A DNA stretch of 64,000 bases from Paralichthys olivaceus. Its lineage: Eukaryota > Chordata > Actinopteri > Pleuronectiformes > Paralichthyidae. A program made the translations under genes and the position numbers. Below are positions 61,996 through 64,000 of the stretch, piece by piece (within the stretch, counting starts at the first letter, position 1; each line of letters begins with the position of its first letter). The notes under the pieces were generated by a model that searched no databases, was not told where the DNA came from, and worked only from the letters and a program-made list of their open reading frames with translations. Where the stretch lies: contig NC_091107.1 of NCBI RefSeq assembly GCF_024713975.1, positions 14,373,501 through 14,437,500 of the forward strand, read 5' to 3'.

Positions 61996-62702
61996 GTATC
62001 GTAAAATGGTAACGTATAACATTTCAACTAAGCTTGAACCAGCTCATTTTGTTATGAAATGCTTTCTTTTTGGAATTGAACTTAAAATCTTAGAAAACCC
62101 AATGAACTTCAATGAATCTAACTTTTCTTGAAACAATGCAACACACTGTTACATTCTGAAAGGGCAAAAACACAGTTACTAGTCCAACTATAAATTAAAA
62201 ATCTGTCTGTCTATCTGTCCTTAAACTCAAAAGGTGGGACATGCAATTAACCTTAAGTCATGCAAGTAGGGGTTAGGTTACTTTGTGAAAAGTATGTTTT
62301 CACTTCCTTCTTGTTAGGGACCCAAAATGATGGTCTGCTTCTGTCAAACATGTTTCATATGAACCACAAATCCCATTTGGAAGCAAACATGAGTGAAAAC
62401 AAAGTACTTTGAGTCAAGACAGAAATGTAGATGTTTTTACTTCATATATAAAAGATGATGGGATGCCAATAAAATAGTGGCAGATTTGTAGTTTTAGTTG
62501 AAAGTAAAATGATCTTCTGATGAATCATACAACTTTAAGTAAAAGAATACAAACAAGAAAAGTTGTTCAATGTAATGTTTTATTCAACCATTGGAGCTGC
62601 ATTCAAATCAGCAACACGTCAGCCAAAGCAAATCCTCCACAACGATGTCTTCTGTCTGTCCCATCATCTGTGATGCTTGGCAAGTCTTGTATCTTGGCTG
62701 AA

Positions 62703-63135
62703 TTATGGTTTGGTTATGCAACATACAGTTCTGAAAAAGAAACAATACATACTTTAATTCCACCGGCAAATAAATAGACAATATTTACTCACATGCTGCA
62801 TCTAAGCATCTGAACTTACGAACTCTCTGCGGAACAGCCGAGAGCTCCAATAGAGAATTCTGTTGAGAGGCAACTGTCTTTACAGACTCCCTGTATGGTG
62901 GAGCAATCCAACTTAGGTCGGTCTGGCTTAGGTTGGTCTGCTTCATTCTCTGCAACTGAAAACAAAGAGAAACGTTATGTATGTTTTTGTTCAAATCCTT
63001 TCGTTGTCAATTAAAAAAAATAACTGTAAAAATGTGCAGATATGAGCTGCAAAAACATGCAGAGATGTATCAATACTCACCAAAAACAAGCAAGACAACG
63101 ACCAGCGCCAAAACAGCCACACGATAACGAGACAT
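62703..63135 (-). CDS. Beta-defensin 6 of the array (short propeptide)
   Basis: Three coding exons, 63135-63081, 62955-62820 and 62730-62703, giving 72 residues. The two-repeat propeptide (ADQPKPDRPKL) is as in defensin 4. It has CCITKP at the end as in defensin 5, so it mixes markers of both neighbours. A TATA-like ATAAATA is at 63202-63196. Confidence 0.88.
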
Positions 63136-63799
63136 TGTTGGGTCTGAAACTGCGTCTTTCTCCAAAACGATGTTTAGACCCAGGATGGTTTGTCTTATTT
63201 ATCTGCTCACCTCTGAGGAGGGGAGGAGTGAAATAGGAGATATAGGAGGAAATGGGTTGGTCTCTAATTTATTTTCAGCAGTTAGTATAATTCATATTTC
63301 AAGCTGGTTCTCCTGGGGCTGTGTTTGTCAACTACCTGATGATGGAAAATTGGAGGTTTGCCTGTCCAAACCTGCCTCTTGGTTTTAAATCTATCTAGCG
63401 ATTGTGTATTTCAAATCAAACGTTTTTGTTGAAATATTGCAATGTTCTTCAATTCTCAAAGTATATGTGTATAGTCTACCACAGAGATGATAGAAGACAT
63501 TTCATTCAGTTTTACTTTACATGCAAGGACAATTTCTTCACTTTACTTTTGCCTCTCAGTGTTGAAGAAAACATGGTATTTGAGCAACAAAGAAAATAAT
63601 AAACCAAGACTGGACTTGTGTCAGAACCAAAAACTACATTCACAAGGCCCTACAGAAATAGGGTTTTCAGGACCAGAAGTGTTTATGCTTAAGGACATTT
63701 CATCTCATATCCAAGACATTCAAGAAAGGTGAAACTTTGTCAAGTATCTACAACCAAGTCCAGTTGTCATCGCTGGAACCAGTTTTGGATAAACGTGAC

Positions 63800-64000
63800 C
63801 TAGATAACTAAGAATCTTCACAGACGACTATGTCAACCTGCCCTGAGCATATAGAAATATACGTTTTAGGTTCATTAACTATCTGTTTACCTTTCAAAAA
63901 GCCCCTCCCCTCACCAAAATCCAACAGAGTTTTATAATAGCAGTGGAAGATGTCATTCTGTGTATTAATATGATAATGACATATTGAATATTTACCATGG
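63800..64000 (-). pseudogene. rnf167 intron/RING-exon remnant, young unit 4 (cut by window edge)
   Basis: It ends TTTACCATGG at the last base, the same point as position 61383 in unit 3. The array therefore continues beyond the window. Confidence 0.7.

Larger units (their letters stand above)
54246..64000. repeat. Tandem array of about 2.62 kb units, each with one beta-defensin gene
   Basis: The landmark GAATCTAA followed by TTTCTTGAAACAATGC recurs at 54246, 56873, 59489 and 62114, giving periods of 2627, 2616 and 2625 bp. The window ends 1887 bp into the fourth unit. Reading upward from each landmark, units contain a defensin gene (minus strand), its promoter flank, a not recognised stretch of about 400 bp, and an rnf167 intron/RING-exon remnant. 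An rnf167 PA-exon remnant and a LINE reverse transcriptase piece complete the unit. Differences between units are few point changes and small indels. Confidence 0.93.

Noticed and set aside
54651-62777. Plus-strand 85-codon frames repeated in each young unit (54651, 57279, 59895, 62520)
   Set aside because: They run antisense over the defensin 3' untranslated region, third exon and intron, and are preserved only because the units are recent copies.
54916-62994. Minus-strand frames of 69-74 codons rich in Gln-Thr-Asp-Leu repeats
   Set aside because: This is defensin exon 2 read in the wrong frame; the spliced frame gives the propeptide repeats and the six cysteines.
55189-63388. Plus-strand 64- and 72-codon frames opposite the signal exon and promoter
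   Set aside because: They are antisense shadows of the defensin signal exon and its conserved upstream flank.
54246-64000. Possible CRISPR-like or satellite array because of regular repetition
   Set aside because: The unit is 2.62 kb and contains a split gene, pseudogene pieces and a LINE fragment, so it is a segmental tandem duplication in an animal genome.

Overview
The window is vertebrate nuclear DNA, almost certainly from a ray-finned (teleost) fish. The evidence is split genes with consensus GT-AG introns, L2-type LINE tails and other interspersed repeats typical of teleosts, CA/CTG microsatellites, and proteins of the mogat3, srrt and rnf167 families. No prokaryotic or viral gene layout is visible. 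All exon borders below were read by eye from splice consensus, frame and family similarity.

Layout. (1) 1-17.1 kb: the 5' part of an unidentified minus-strand gene, with a GC-rich non-coding first exon near 16.8-17.1 kb, a roughly 15.8 kb repeat-filled intron and a first coding exon at 792-1039. The gene leaves the window on the left. (2) 17.1-21.2 kb: intergenic, with transposon remnants. (3) 21.2-24.2 kb: a complete seven-exon plus-strand acyl-CoA:monoacylglycerol acyltransferase gene (mogat3-like). (4) 25.0-32.8 kb: a complete minus-strand srrt (ARS2) gene, tail to tail with mogat3. (5) 32.8-37.4 kb: no gene recognised. (6) 37.4-42.2 kb: a complete minus-strand rnf167-like gene (PA domain, membrane segment, RING-H2), head to head with an orphan plus-strand signal-anchor exon at 42.5 kb. 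(7) 44.4-64.0 kb: a tandem array of at least six minus-strand beta-defensin genes, running off the right edge.

The array is the main discovery of the window. Each defensin gene has three coding exons (signal peptide; propeptide plus most of the mature peptide; a very short exon with the final Cys-Cys), the known architecture of fish beta-defensins. The two copies nearest rnf167 are divergent and sit in old, transposon-disturbed units of about 5 kb. The last four lie in a fresh tandem repeat of about 2.62 kb (starts near 54246, 56873, 59489 and 62114). Each complete young unit also carries two decayed pieces of the neighbouring rnf167 gene and one piece of a LINE reverse transcriptase, so the amplified segment probably arose by duplication across the rnf167-defensin junction. 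Units alternate in type (long, short, long, short propeptide), suggesting that a two-unit block was later duplicated.

The housekeeping genes (srrt in nuclear RNA metabolism, rnf167 in endolysosomal ubiquitination, mogat3 in glycerolipid synthesis) have no evident functional link to each other or to the defensins. The array looks like a lineage-specific innate-immunity expansion beside rnf167.
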